Below are positions 1 through 7,416 of a stretch of DNA of 64,000 bases, one piece after another (the stretch's first letter is position 1; the number at the start of each line of letters is the position of its first letter). The stretch is from positions 29,750 to 93,749 of the forward strand of contig RGSB01000001.1 in assembly GCA_010032875.1 (NCBI GenBank), given 5' to 3'. The position numbers and the translations under genes are program-made. The notes under the pieces are model-generated. The model searched no databases. It saw only the letters and a program-made list of their open reading frames with translations, and was not told the DNA's origin. The DNA comes from Actinomycetota bacterium (GTDB lineage: Bacteria; Actinomycetota; Actinomycetes; Nanopelagicales; Nanopelagicaceae).

Positions 1-388
1 CAGGTCCTGGTGCAAGGGATGCAACGTAGGCGGCAAGTGCTGCGACCTGTTCTGGTGTGTAGACAGGTTTTTTGCGCATAGCTTGTGTGCTCATATCTGC
101 CATTGGCATACGACCAGTTCCAACTTGAAAATCAACAGACGCTGCGCCGACTCCAATCAGAGAAGGTGCAACCGCACCGCCTTCGGCGTTAAGCCCGTGA
201 CATGACGAACAACCCTTCAAGAAAAGTTGTTTTCCCTCTTCTATGACGGCCGAGCGAGCCAAAGCGAGTGCTGACTTATTTGGTGTTGCACTTGCAACAG
301 AAAAAGTTGTACCGATTGCTAACAATGCCATGATCAATAACATTGGTGCCGCAGCGCGATGTCTGCGGTATCGGGATAGTCGCTTCAC
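1..388 (-). CDS. qcrC: Cytochrome bc1 complex diheme cytochrome c subunit, N-terminal part (runs off the window)
   Basis: Partial gene: only the first ~129 codons are inside the window. It begins with GTG at 388, seven bases after an AAAGG ribosome binding sequence. A basic N-terminus and one hydrophobic segment (about residues 12-34) anchor or export the protein. A c-type heme motif CSSCH lies at about residues 60-64, followed by a class I cytochrome c fold with a late GRMPM methionine-ligand motif. In Actinobacteria this subunit belongs to the bc1-aa3 respiratory supercomplex and passes electrons from menaquinol to cytochrome oxidase. It follows ctaE by 25 bases on the same strand, the usual ctaE-qcrC order. 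The second heme domain and membrane anchor lie outside the window. Confidence 0.93.
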   Translation of the reverse strand, partial: MKRLSRYRRHRAAAPMLLIMALLAIGTTFSVASATPNKSALALARSAVIEEGKQLFLKGCSSCHGLNAEGGAVAPSLIGVGAASVDFQVGTGRMPMADMSTQAMRKKPVYTPEQVAALAAYVASLAPGP

Positions 389-413
389 TGTATGCCTTTC
401 GTTATCTTCAAAA

Positions 414-1037
414 TCACTTGATTAAGTAAATTGCGGAAAAGAGTGCGATCCAAACAACATCAACAAAGTGCCAGTAGTACGAGACAACTATTGCGGTGGT
501 TGCTTGAGAATGTGTGAAGCGTCGCGCCTTTGCAACGCGCAAGATCACGATGAGAAATGCAATTAAGCCACCAGTTACGTGTAGTCCGTGGAAACCTGTT
601 GCAACATAAAAAATTGATCCGTACGCAGTCGAGGACAGAGTCAGGCCTTCTGTCACCAAGAGTGCGTATTCGTATACCTGACCCGCGATGAAGAATGCAC
701 CCATCAGAAATGTGAGGGCGAACCATTCACGCATTCCCCATTTACTGATTTGCATCATTGATCCAGTTCGTTTGTTCTGGAAACGTTCCGCGGCGAAAAC
801 ACCAAACTGACATGTAACGGAAGAGAGAACTAAAACAGTTGTATTAAAAGCAGCAAATGGAATATTGAGAAGTTCTGAAGACTGCGTCCAAATTGTTGGC
901 CCTTGAACTGCGCGAGTTGTGAAATATATTGCGAACAAACCTGCAAAGAACATCAACTCACTCGAAAGCCAAACAATGGTTCCGACCGCGACCAGGTTCG
1001 GGCGCGAGATTTTGTGGGCTGGGGCTTCAGTGGACAT
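414..1037 (-). CDS. ctaE: Cytochrome c oxidase subunit III (aa3-type)
   Basis: A 207-residue integral membrane protein with five hydrophobic segments, the actinobacterial length for subunit III. Diagnostic stretches are [13 protein letters not shown] near residue 23, [14 protein letters not shown] in the second half and [11 protein letters not shown] near the C-terminus. Subunit III stabilises the aa3 oxidase in the cytoplasmic membrane and helps keep proton uptake going. The adjacent qcrC, and trpD a little further away on the other strand, match the trpD/ctaE/qcrC neighbourhood known in Mycobacterium. The 141 bases to the divergent gene at 1179 should hold its promoter; no clear -10 box with a good spacing was seen on this strand. 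Confidence 0.97.
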   Translation of the reverse strand: MSTEAPAHKISRPNLVAVGTIVWLSSELMFFAGLFAIYFTTRAVQGPTIWTQSSELLNIPFAAFNTTVLVLSSVTCQFGVFAAERFQNKRTGSMMQISKWGMREWFALTFLMGAFFIAGQVYEYALLVTEGLTLSSTAYGSIFYVATGFHGLHVTGGLIAFLIVILRVAKARRFTHSQATTAIVVSYYWHFVDVVWIALFSAIYLIK

Positions 1038-1166
1038 AGGGCTGATTATTCCCGCATTGGCGCCTTACTTCCACCGCCAACGACCTAGTTGCCCTCAGCA
1101 TTTTTGCTAGATACGGGTGAAACAGGTCACTACAAATTCTTGCTCTGAAAACCGGGATTAAATGAA

Positions 1167-1172
1167 TAAGAT
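1167..1172 (+). promoter_or_regulatory. Leaderless -10 box TAAGAT
   Basis: TAAGAT ends 6 bases before the ATG at 1179, and no Shine-Dalgarno sequence is present. This places the transcript start at or next to the start codon. Confidence 0.55.
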
Positions 1173-1178
1173 AAGGCC

Positions 1179-1619
1179 ATGGTTTCCCACGCAGGTTCCT
1201 CGGAAAAAAAGAAGCAGATAGCTATCTATTCAGATGATAGTTCGGTTCGTTCGGCCGTCATTCTTGCCCTTGGAAATCGAATCGCTGCGGATTTACCAGA
1301 ACACGAAATTCATGAATTCGCTACCGGTCCTGCGTTACGTCAGTACATTGACCGCAAATCTCAAGATGGAACTTTCAAGATTGATCTATTTATTGTTGAT
1401 GGAGAAGCCACACCTGAAGGTGGCCTTGGTCTGGCACGTCAATTAAAAGATGAGGTATTTAACTGTCCGCCCGTCCTGGCAATCACAGGCCGCAAAGAGG
1501 ATGCATGGTTGGCAGCATGGTCAAAAGTTGAAGCTTCCGTGAATCATCCAATCGATCCATTCACACTTGCACAAACTGTTGCGGATTTGTTGCGCACAGG
1601 TTCACTTACTTCGGCTTAA
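1179..1619 (+). CDS. Stand-alone receiver-like (CheY-fold) protein
   Basis: A 146-residue soluble protein with the layout of a response-regulator receiver domain and no output domain. Visible are an acidic pair (Asp19-Asp20, in YSDD), a central strand ending in a candidate phospho-acceptor Asp74 (FIVDGEA) and a Thr at 103 (AITGR). The usual conserved Lys-Pro of the last strand reads His-Pro (NHPIDPF, about residues 122-128), so phosphorylation switching may be altered or lost. No histidine kinase lies nearby. The start is supported by a -10 box 6 bases upstream. It lies 20 bases before trpD and may be cotranscribed with it. The fold is well supported; the biological role is unknown. Confidence 0.75.
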   Translation: MVSHAGSSEKKKQIAIYSDDSSVRSAVILALGNRIAADLPEHEIHEFATGPALRQYIDRKSQDGTFKIDLFIVDGEATPEGGLGLARQLKDEVFNCPPVLAITGRKEDAWLAAWSKVEASVNHPIDPFTLAQTVADLLRTGSLTSA

Positions 1620-1639
1620 TTTTTAAGAACAACCCACTC

Positions 1640-2683
1640 ATGAGTACGAGTTGGAAAGACGCAATTACAGCCCTTGGTTCGGGGCTAAATTTATCTAGCA
1701 ACGAAGCGCAGTGGTTCATGCGTGAAATTCTCGAAGGCCGTGCTGAGAATTCCGATCTCGCACAATTCTTAATCGCACTAAAAGATAAAGGTGAAACTTC
1801 CGAGGAAGTTGGGGCTTTTGTTTCGGAGATGTTTAATCACAGTGCGCCAATATCAATTTCCAAAAGAGCCGTTGATACTGTCGGAACAGGTGGAGACGGG
1901 GCTCACACGATAAATATTTCAACCACCGCTGCGATTGTTGCCGCAGCGGCAGGTGCTCGAGTTGTGAAACACGGCAACCGGGCATCCTCATCTAAATCTG
2001 GAGCCGCTGATTTACTTGAAGCATTGGGCGTAAACATTTCGCTCGACGGTACTGGAGTAGAGAAAACAGTCAACGATCTAGGGATTGGATTTTGTTTTGC
2101 ACAAAAATTCCATCCTGCAATGAAGAATGCCGCTGCAGTTCGCAAAGAGCTAGGTGTGCCAACAATTTTTAACATTCTGGGCCCACTTGCAAATCCTGCG
2201 AAGCCCCAAGCTGCAGCAATCGGTGTTGCAAATGAACGCATGCACTTAGTGATGGCACAAGTATTGGGCGACCGAGGAGTGGACGGTTTTGTTTTTCGAG
2301 GCGATGATGGTTTAGATGAAATTACTCTAGCTACCACAACTTCAGTTTTATCAATTGGAAATGGCGAAATTACGAGTGATCGGATTGAGCCTTCAGAATT
2401 TGGTTTATCCACCGCTCCCATTTCGGCACTAGTCGGAGGCGACGCACAGGAAAATGCAAGAATCACTCGTGCAATTTTTAATGGAGAACATGGCGCACCA
2501 CGTGATGCCGTATTACTCAACGCAGCTGCAGCTATAGCTGCTTACGAGGGCGATGCGAACTCAGGTATTCATCAACGATTGCAATTGGCTTTAGAGCGCG
2601 CAACAAACGCGATTGATTCGGGTAAAGCCACACATTTGTTAAACGAATGGGCAACACTGACGCAAAATCTAGCCACTGATTAA
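1640..2683 (+). CDS. trpD: Anthranilate phosphoribosyltransferase
   Basis: Transfers the phosphoribosyl group of PRPP to anthranilate, the second committed step of tryptophan synthesis. The 347-residue length is normal. The PRPP/Mg-binding GTGGD motif lies at about residues 82-86, followed by the KHGNRASSSKSGAAD loop and an acidic RGDDGLDE segment that binds the second metal. No other trp gene is in the window, so trpD is detached from the pathway, as in Mycobacterium where it also neighbours ctaE. It starts 20 bases after the receiver-like gene and has no clear promoter of its own. Confidence 0.97.
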   Translation: MSTSWKDAITALGSGLNLSSNEAQWFMREILEGRAENSDLAQFLIALKDKGETSEEVGAFVSEMFNHSAPISISKRAVDTVGTGGDGAHTINISTTAAIVAAAAGARVVKHGNRASSSKSGAADLLEALGVNISLDGTGVEKTVNDLGIGFCFAQKFHPAMKNAAAVRKELGVPTIFNILGPLANPAKPQAAAIGVANERMHLVMAQVLGDRGVDGFVFRGDDGLDEITLATTTSVLSIGNGEITSDRIEPSEFGLSTAPISALVGGDAQENARITRAIFNGEHGAPRDAVLLNAAAAIAAYEGDANSGIHQRLQLALERATNAIDSGKATHLLNEWATLTQNLATD

Positions 2684-2692
2684 TCTGCGGCG

Positions 2693-2698
2693 TACTCT
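2693..2698 (+). promoter_or_regulatory. Leaderless -10 box TACTCT
   Basis: TACTCT lies 7 bases before the ATG at 2706, with no Shine-Dalgarno sequence between. Confidence 0.5.
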
Positions 2699-2705
2699 TT
2701 CGCAC

Positions 2706-3473
2706 ATGGGAGTAGAAGGTGCGCCAGCTGGATATTTAGAAGACTATTCCGCAACAGGAAATGGGTCGACTAAAGAAATTGGCATTCTGTTAGTTCATGG
2801 ATTCACTGGGTCGCCTTCTTCGATGCGCCCTTGGGCAGAATTTATGCATCAACAGGGCTACACAGTTCGTGTTCCACGTTTGCCGGGTCATGGCACAAAA
2901 CCTGAAGATTTAAATAATGTGAAGTGGCAAGAATGGCCACGCAAGGTTGAAAGCGAACTACGGGAATTACAGAAAAGCTGCACAAAAATATTTGTTTTTG
3001 GATTATCAATGGGCGGCGGATTGACTCTGTATACAACGCAGAATCATCAAGAGAAAATAAGCGGAATAGTTCTAGTAAATCCGATGATCCACATTCCTCT
3101 TGTCACTCCTACCGTTGCCAAGATCTATTCCAGTTTTAAGAAAATGCGTTCAGCAGTCGGCAATGATATTAAGCGGAAAAATGTTACCGAATACGCATAC
3201 GATGCAAATCCATTAGTTGGAATTTATGAATTAACGAAAATGCTCAAAATAACTCGCGAGAATTTGGAAAAAATAAGCATTCCAACACTTCTTTTTCATA
3301 GCACGGAAGACCATGTACTTCCGGTGTCAAATACTGAGATCATTCTCAAAGGGATACGTTCAAAGGATAAAGAGCGCGTAGAGCTGACAAATAGTTACCA
3401 CGTTGCGACCCTGGATCATGACATGGAGATAATTTTTGAAAAATCTCTTACTTTTGTGAAAGAACGCTCTTAA
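2706..3473 (+). CDS. Alpha/beta hydrolase, carboxylesterase / monoacylglycerol lipase-like
   Basis: A 255-residue cytoplasmic alpha/beta hydrolase. The oxyanion-hole motif HGFTGSP is near residue 31, the nucleophile elbow GLSMGGG places the catalytic Ser at 101, the acid is the Asp in HSTEDHVLP and the histidine lies in the C-terminal SYHVATLDHD. These resemble Est30-type carboxylesterases and monoacylglycerol lipases; the natural ester is not known. No signal peptide is visible. The last 26 bases overlap the end of the opposite-strand gene, so transcription of the two converges. Confidence 0.85.
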   Translation: MGVEGAPAGYLEDYSATGNGSTKEIGILLVHGFTGSPSSMRPWAEFMHQQGYTVRVPRLPGHGTKPEDLNNVKWQEWPRKVESELRELQKSCTKIFVFGLSMGGGLTLYTTQNHQEKISGIVLVNPMIHIPLVTPTVAKIYSSFKKMRSAVGNDIKRKNVTEYAYDANPLVGIYELTKMLKITRENLEKISIPTLLFHSTEDHVLPVSNTEIILKGIRSKDKERVELTNSYHVATLDHDMEIIFEKSLTFVKERS

Positions 3474-3999
3474 CCATCTTTATCAGTAACTTTTCATCCA
3501 CTTTCCAATCACTTGGAACAGCAACTGTTTTCTTATTGACTTTGTAATTCTTCAAATCTGCCTTCATTTTGATCAAAACATCAGCGTTAAAAGGTGCAAT
3601 GAGAATGTAATTCTTGGTGACCGATGCTCCAAAAACGTACTGCGTCCCTTTTCGCAACATAGGTTGGTTCCACGCGGTAACGTGCTCTAGGTCTGGAAAC
3701 TTCAACTTTAGGACTCTAAAGATTTTTCGCAGGGTTTTAGCTTGAATCGGATCTATTGACTTGAAGTAATCGCTGTGAGTTTCAAATTTTCGCGTTGTAG
3801 TTGAACCTCGAGTGAACATTACTAGGGCATTCGCATGTGCTTGAGAAAATCCAAAGTTCTCACGTAGGTGCGCAATTTGTTCTGGATATTTCTGATCTTT
3901 TATCGTCGCCATCACCTTGAACCAATATTTCATTGGTTCGCCGTATTTCTTTTCTATTAGTGGAAAATGTGCCTCACGGCTCGGATCTTTGGAGGGCAT
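3448..3999 (-). CDS. DUF4287 / DUF1801 domain protein
   Basis: A 183-residue soluble protein. The N-terminal ~75 residues look like DUF4287 (KYGEPMKYWFKVM, then a region ending in GFSQAHANALV). The C-terminal ~110 residues look like the DUF1801/YdhG fold, with the typical TAWNQPML and YILIAPF stretches. DUF1801 relates structurally to frataxin-like iron-binding folds, but no function is established for this fusion. The start at 3999 is supported by a -10 box TAGTAT 6 bases upstream. It is divergent from the SMR gene across only 31 bases. Confidence 0.78.
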   Translation of the reverse strand: MPSKDPSREAHFPLIEKKYGEPMKYWFKVMATIKDQKYPEQIAHLRENFGFSQAHANALVMFTRGSTTTRKFETHSDYFKSIDPIQAKTLRKIFRVLKLKFPDLEHVTAWNQPMLRKGTQYVFGASVTKNYILIAPFNADVLIKMKADLKNYKVNKKTVAVPSDWKVDEKLLIKMVKSVLSQK

Positions 4000-4005
4000 G
4001 CCTAA

Positions 4006-4011
4006 ATACTA
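4006..4011 (-). promoter_or_regulatory. Leaderless -10 box TAGTAT for the DUF4287 gene
   Basis: Read on the minus strand, TAGTAT is followed by six bases and then the ATG at 3999. It shares a 31-base intergenic region with the opposite -10 box at 4019-4024. Confidence 0.55.
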
Positions 4012-4018
4012 TTACGGA

Positions 4019-4024
4019 TACCAT
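4019..4024 (+). promoter_or_regulatory. Leaderless -10 box TACCAT for the SMR gene
   Basis: TACCAT is followed by six bases and the ATG at 4031, with no Shine-Dalgarno sequence. Any -35 element would fall inside the divergent gene. Confidence 0.55.
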
Positions 4025-4030
4025 TAGTTC

Positions 4031-4354
4031 ATGACTTGGTTCTTGCTATCGATTGCTATTGCTGCTGAAATTGTGGGCACTTTATTGCTCAAACTAAGTA
4101 ATGGATTTACCAAGTTCTGGCCTTCAGTAGGTGTTGCGGTTGGCTACTTAACGGCTTTTGCGCTGTTGTCTCAATCATTGAAGAAAATTGATGTTGGAAT
4201 TACCTACGCCATTTGGTCAGGTTTTGGAATTATTGGCGCAGCCATAGGTGGCATGATTTTTTTCAATCAAGAATTAACCAAATTAAATATCATCGGAATG
4301 TCTATCATTATTGCTGGAGTTGTAATCATGAACCTTGGGGGAGTTAGTCATTAA
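4031..4354 (+). CDS. Small multidrug resistance (SMR) family efflux protein
   Basis: A 107-residue protein made of four hydrophobic helices, the standard SMR size. The essential membrane-embedded glutamate is present at residue 13 (AAEIVGTLLLK), and YAIWSGFGI in helix 3 matches EmrE/QacE-type proteins. Such proteins work as antiparallel dimers that exchange protons for cationic drugs or, in the Gdx subgroup, guanidinium. The sequence alone does not settle the substrate, though KIDVGITYAIWSG is closer to the drug-exporting subgroup. The TAA stop is immediately followed by the ATG of the PaiB-like gene, so the two are cotranscribed and probably translationally coupled. Confidence 0.9.
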   Translation: MTWFLLSIAIAAEIVGTLLLKLSNGFTKFWPSVGVAVGYLTAFALLSQSLKKIDVGITYAIWSGFGIIGAAIGGMIFFNQELTKLNIIGMSIIIAGVVIMNLGGVSH

Positions 4355-4978
4355 ATGTATATCCCTCGACATTTTGCTGTTGAAGATCAGGTTTCACAAA
4401 GTTTCTTAAGAAACATAAAGAGTGGTCATTTAGTTACAAATACCAGCCGTGGAATTTTGTCCACACTTATACCTGTCACTTTTGATGAAACGCGGCTATC
4501 AATAATTGGCCACCTTGCTCGTGCAAATTCGCAATGGTCAGAACCTACGAGCCAGGAAGCGCTCTTCATAAGCGCACCTGTAGAAGCTTATATTTCTCCG
4601 AGTTGGTATGCATCAAAAAAGGAACACGGAAAAGTGGTTCCAACTTGGGATTACACCTTGGCCCACGTTTATGGAGAATTGATCATTCATGATGAGGTGG
4701 AATGGCTTCGTACAGCAGTTTCCGATTTAACGAATGCCTTTGAATCCGGAAGAGAAAAACCTTGGAAGGTAGAGGATGCGCCGGAAGATTATGTAGCGGG
4801 ACAATTACGGGCAATCGTTGGTGTTGAATTAAAGGTTTCGCGTTTAGAAGTTTCATTCAAAATGAGCCAGAACAAAACAAAAGCCGATCTTGATGGTGTT
4901 ATTGCAGGATTACGTGCAGACAATCGAAACGATGCTGCTGGTGAAGTTGAATATTTGCGCCCGGAAGATAAAAAGTAA
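4355..4978 (+). CDS. PaiB-like FMN-binding protein
   Basis: A 207-residue protein of the PaiB / FMN-binding split-barrel family. Typical features are the opening MYIPRHF, the strand VTNTSRGILSTLIPV, the SAPVEAYISPSWY motif and the following VPTWDYTLAHVYGE. In Bacillus PaiB was first described as a negative regulator of sporulation and protease genes; most homologues are uncharacterised and probably bind flavin or a related cofactor. Start and stop with the SMR gene are contiguous (TAA then ATG), suggesting a shared stress or detoxification role, which is inference. It ends 8 bases from tRNA-Val on the other strand. Confidence 0.83.
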   Translation: MYIPRHFAVEDQVSQSFLRNIKSGHLVTNTSRGILSTLIPVTFDETRLSIIGHLARANSQWSEPTSQEALFISAPVEAYISPSWYASKKEHGKVVPTWDYTLAHVYGELIIHDEVEWLRTAVSDLTNAFESGREKPWKVEDAPEDYVAGQLRAIVGVELKVSRLEVSFKMSQNKTKADLDGVIAGLRADNRNDAAGEVEYLRPEDKK

Positions 4979-4986
4979 ACGTGAAG

Positions 4987-5058
4987 TGGACGATACTGGG
5001 ATCGAACCAGTGACCCCCACAATGTCAATGTGGTGCTCTACCGCTGAGCCAATCGTCC
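4987..5058 (-). tRNA. tRNA-Val (GAC)
   Basis: On the minus strand the 7-bp acceptor GGACGAT pairs with ATCGTCC. The D arm GCTC/GAGC, the anticodon stem CCACA/TGTGG with loop TTGACAT (anticodon GAC) and the T arm ACTGG-TTCGATC-CCAGT are all intact. The discriminator base is A and the CCA end is not encoded, so it must be added by a nucleotidyltransferase. It lies downstream of the cupin gene and tRNA-Cys on the same strand. Confidence 0.96.
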
Positions 5059-5087
5059 TTAGGTAGCAGAACTATACAACAGCAAAA

Positions 5088-5435
5088 TTAGCGACCGAAA
5101 TCGTCCTCAACACGCTCAATATCATCTTCACCAAAGTATGTTCCTGTTTGTATTTCAATGAAAATCACTTCACTTGTACCGATATTTGCGATGCGATGCA
5201 GTTGACCTTTGCCTATTGATATCGCGTCACCAGATGAAAGTTGAGAAACTTTACCTTCAAGAGTTACTTCAGCATTTCCTTGAACAATAAACCAATGCTC
5301 TGCGCGTTTTTGGTGACGCTGGTAGGAAAGACGTTTTCCAGGTTGGACATAGATGCACTTAGTTTTATGAATTGCACTCTCCTGCAAGATTTCATATCGA
5401 CCCCAAGGTCGTTGTGACTCATCATGTGCATTCAT
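5088..5435 (-). CDS. Mannose-6-phosphate isomerase-like cupin
   Basis: A 115-residue single-domain cupin matching the type II mannose-6-phosphate isomerase C-terminal domain. Visible are PWGRYEIL, the motif 1 stretch SYQRHQKRAEHWFIVQG with its metal-binding His and Glu residues, and motif 2 GDAISIGKGQLHRIAN. Alone, such domains may isomerise mannose-6-phosphate/fructose-6-phosphate; that could feed GDP-mannose for the PIM pathway encoded at 10.5-13.2 kb, but this link is inference. It sits between tRNA-Cys and tRNA-Val on the same strand, so one transcript could carry all three. Confidence 0.8.
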   Translation of the reverse strand: MNAHDESQRPWGRYEILQESAIHKTKCIYVQPGKRLSYQRHQKRAEHWFIVQGNAEVTLEGKVSQLSSGDAISIGKGQLHRIANIGTSEVIFIEIQTGTYFGEDDIERVEDDFGR

Positions 5436-5486
5436 TGTTGGATTCTTTCATTGTTGTATGCGAAATGACATGCCTGAAAATAATGG

Positions 5487-5557
5487 AGGTGGAAACGGGA
5501 TTTGAACCCGTGTAGAGGGATTTGCAGTCCCTTGCCTCGCCTCTCGGCCATTCCACC
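5487..5557 (-). tRNA. tRNA-Cys (GCA)
   Basis: On the minus strand the acceptor GGTGGAA pairs with TTCCACC. The anticodon stem AGGGA/TCCCT encloses CTGCAAA (anticodon GCA), and the T arm is ACGGG-TTCAAAT-CCCGT. The discriminator is U, as expected for cysteine tRNAs, and CCA is not encoded. Confidence 0.96.
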
Positions 5558-5640
5558 ATAGAAAGACCGCCACTTTCCGCGTATTGCAGGGCAAAATCTA
5601 TCGCATGAGTGGGTAAGAGCCAAAGCGAGTCGGCAGCGAC

Positions 5641-5646
5641 TAAGTT
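5641..5646 (+). promoter_or_regulatory. Leaderless -10 box TAAGTT
   Basis: TAAGTT is followed by six bases and the ATG at 5653. This supports that start, which gives a rather short PabB. Confidence 0.55.
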
Positions 5647-5652
5647 GTCCGC

Positions 5653-6648
5653 ATGAAGGCAGGGGTTGAGCCGATCTTTTGGATGGGCAAAAGGTGTGCA
5701 ACTGGTTTGCAGGTGGTGACACATGACCCTCGCGAAATTACTGAAGATGGATTCTGGGCGGTATCCATTTCATTTGAAGGTGAATGGACCTGCGCGAAAT
5801 TTTCTGAAGTTCGCGATTCGGAATTCGCAGTAGAGCATTCTGAATTTGTAAATTCAGAGTTTATTTCGTCAATGAGTCATCAAGAATATCTTTCATATGT
5901 TTTAGATATTCAACAAAAGATCTCCGAAGGATGGGTTTACCAAGTAAATGCTTGCCGTATTTTGAAAGCAGAGGTTGATCTTGATTTTTCACTTGCACCT
6001 TTATTCGCTGGTATTTTAAAGAGTAATCCAGCCCCCTTCGCATCATATTTACGTCTTCCTGGAGTTGAAATTGCATCCGCTTCCCCTGAGTTATTCCTGA
6101 AGCGACGGGGCGCAAACGTCACTTCTTCACCTATCAAAGGCACTCGTCCAACAGGGGGCGCGGCATTTGGAAGCAAAGACGAAGCTGAAAATGTGATGAT
6201 CGTAGATTTAATCAGAAACGACCTCGGTCAAATTTGTAAAGATGGATCCATCGATGTTCCACGATTACTTGGAGTCGAAAGTCATCCAGGTTTAGATCAC
6301 TTGGTGTCTGATGTAACTGGAGAGTTAAAAGATGATTTGCTGTGGCACCAGATCATCACTCCGTTGTTACCACCGGGATCAATTAGCGGTGCACCTAAAT
6401 CTTCTGCTGTACAAATAATTGCCGAACATGAACAAAAACGCGGAATTTATTGTGGAGCGATCGGTTGGATTCAAGGGGATTCATGCGAATTAGCTGTTGC
6501 CATCAGAACTTTTTGGAAAGACGGAAGCACTGTGCAATTTGGAACTGGAGCAGGCATCACCTGGGCAAGTGATGCCCAAGCAGAGTGGGAAGAGACAGAG
6601 CTCAAGGCTCAACGGCTCATTAAAATTGCAACTGGAGAAATCTCATGA
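5653..6648 (+). CDS. pabB: Chorismate-binding enzyme, aminodeoxychorismate synthase component I-like
   Basis: A 331-residue member of the chorismate-binding family. The catalytic half is complete: YVLDIQQKISEGWVYQVNACR, ASASPELFLKR, PIKGTRP, the DLIRNDLGQ segment, PPGSISGAPK, and the C-terminal GAGITWASDAQAEWEE. The N-terminal region is shorter than in typical ~450-residue PabB/TrpE proteins. The next gene is a class IV aminotransferase that overlaps by 4 bases, the PabB-PabC pair that makes p-aminobenzoate for folate. No amidotransferase subunit is nearby. Anthranilate or isochorismate synthase activity is less likely given the pabC partner. Confidence 0.88.
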   Translation: MKAGVEPIFWMGKRCATGLQVVTHDPREITEDGFWAVSISFEGEWTCAKFSEVRDSEFAVEHSEFVNSEFISSMSHQEYLSYVLDIQQKISEGWVYQVNACRILKAEVDLDFSLAPLFAGILKSNPAPFASYLRLPGVEIASASPELFLKRRGANVTSSPIKGTRPTGGAAFGSKDEAENVMIVDLIRNDLGQICKDGSIDVPRLLGVESHPGLDHLVSDVTGELKDDLLWHQIITPLLPPGSISGAPKSSAVQIIAEHEQKRGIYCGAIGWIQGDSCELAVAIRTFWKDGSTVQFGTGAGITWASDAQAEWEETELKAQRLIKIATGEIS

Positions 6649-7412
6649 AGGTGTGGCTTAATGATTCATTAGTGAATTCGTCGGCAGCGGGATTGCTTGA
6701 AGATAATTGGCCTGAAGGCTTTGGCGTTTTTGAAACAATTAAAACAGTCAATGGCACTCCTTATGCTCTTAATCGACACATGAGACGAGCCTTAGATGCT
6801 GGAGCACGGGTTAACGTCGAAATCCCAAAAGAAGATCGTGTTCGCGTTGCAATTGAAAGTTTATTAAAAGAAGTGCCTCACCCCATTGGAAGATTACGTT
6901 TGCTATTCAAGCAAGATGGAACCTTTATTGCAACGCATGATCCCTACGTGGAATTAATTCATCATTTGGATTTATGCACGTATTCTGTACGAGTTGATAT
7001 TAAAGGCGTTCCCAGTAAAACTTTTCCGTATGTATCGCGGCTATCAATCTTAGAAGAAGCAAAATCTCATGGCTGTGATGAAGCCATTGTTCTTAACAGC
7101 CAGCACGAAGTAACAGAAGGCGCCGTATCAAATCTAATTTTTTATAGCGAGGGAAGGTGGACTACTCCACCGATCGTTCAAGGTGTTTTGCCTGGGGTAA
7201 TGCGCGGATTGGTTGTGGAAAATCTCCCAGTAAAAGTGAGAAGAATCGATACCAATGATCTCTCGCATGTTCAGGCCGCTATTGTGATTTCTAGTTTAAA
7301 AATTGCTATTCCGGTACGAAGTATTGATGGGAGAGTACTGCCGGATATACAGATCAGCGAAATGTTTGCGCAAGAAATCCGAGAAATGGCGATACGGACT
7401 TCGGTAGGCTAG
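6645..7412 (+). CDS. pabC: Aminodeoxychorismate lyase-like class IV PLP enzyme
   Basis: A 255-residue class IV aminotransferase-fold protein. The PLP lysine candidate is Lys125 ([11 protein letters not shown]), aligned with the KSLNYLPN-type motif of the family; GCDEAIVLN and the glutamate-containing [10 protein letters not shown] follow as usual, then [13 protein letters not shown]. It would convert 4-amino-4-deoxychorismate to p-aminobenzoate and pyruvate. The ATGA overlap with pabB indicates translational coupling. Branched-chain or D-amino acid aminotransferase activity cannot be excluded from sequence alone, but context favours pabC. Confidence 0.85.
   Translation: MKVWLNDSLVNSSAAGLLEDNWPEGFGVFETIKTVNGTPYALNRHMRRALDAGARVNVEIPKEDRVRVAIESLLKEVPHPIGRLRLLFKQDGTFIATHDPYVELIHHLDLCTYSVRVDIKGVPSKTFPYVSRLSILEEAKSHGCDEAIVLNSQHEVTEGAVSNLIFYSEGRWTTPPIVQGVLPGVMRGLVVENLPVKVRRIDTNDLSHVQAAIVISSLKIAIPVRSIDGRVLPDIQISEMFAQEIREMAIRTSVG
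7405..7410 (+). promoter_or_regulatory. Leaderless -10 box TAGGCT
   Basis: TAGGCT overlaps the end of pabC and is followed by six bases and the ATG of thrS at 7417. Confidence 0.6.
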
Positions 7413-7416
7413 GGGC

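Noticed and set aside
1903..2520. 205-codon open frame antisense to trpD
   Set aside because: Mirror frame of a well-conserved gene with no recognisable domain.
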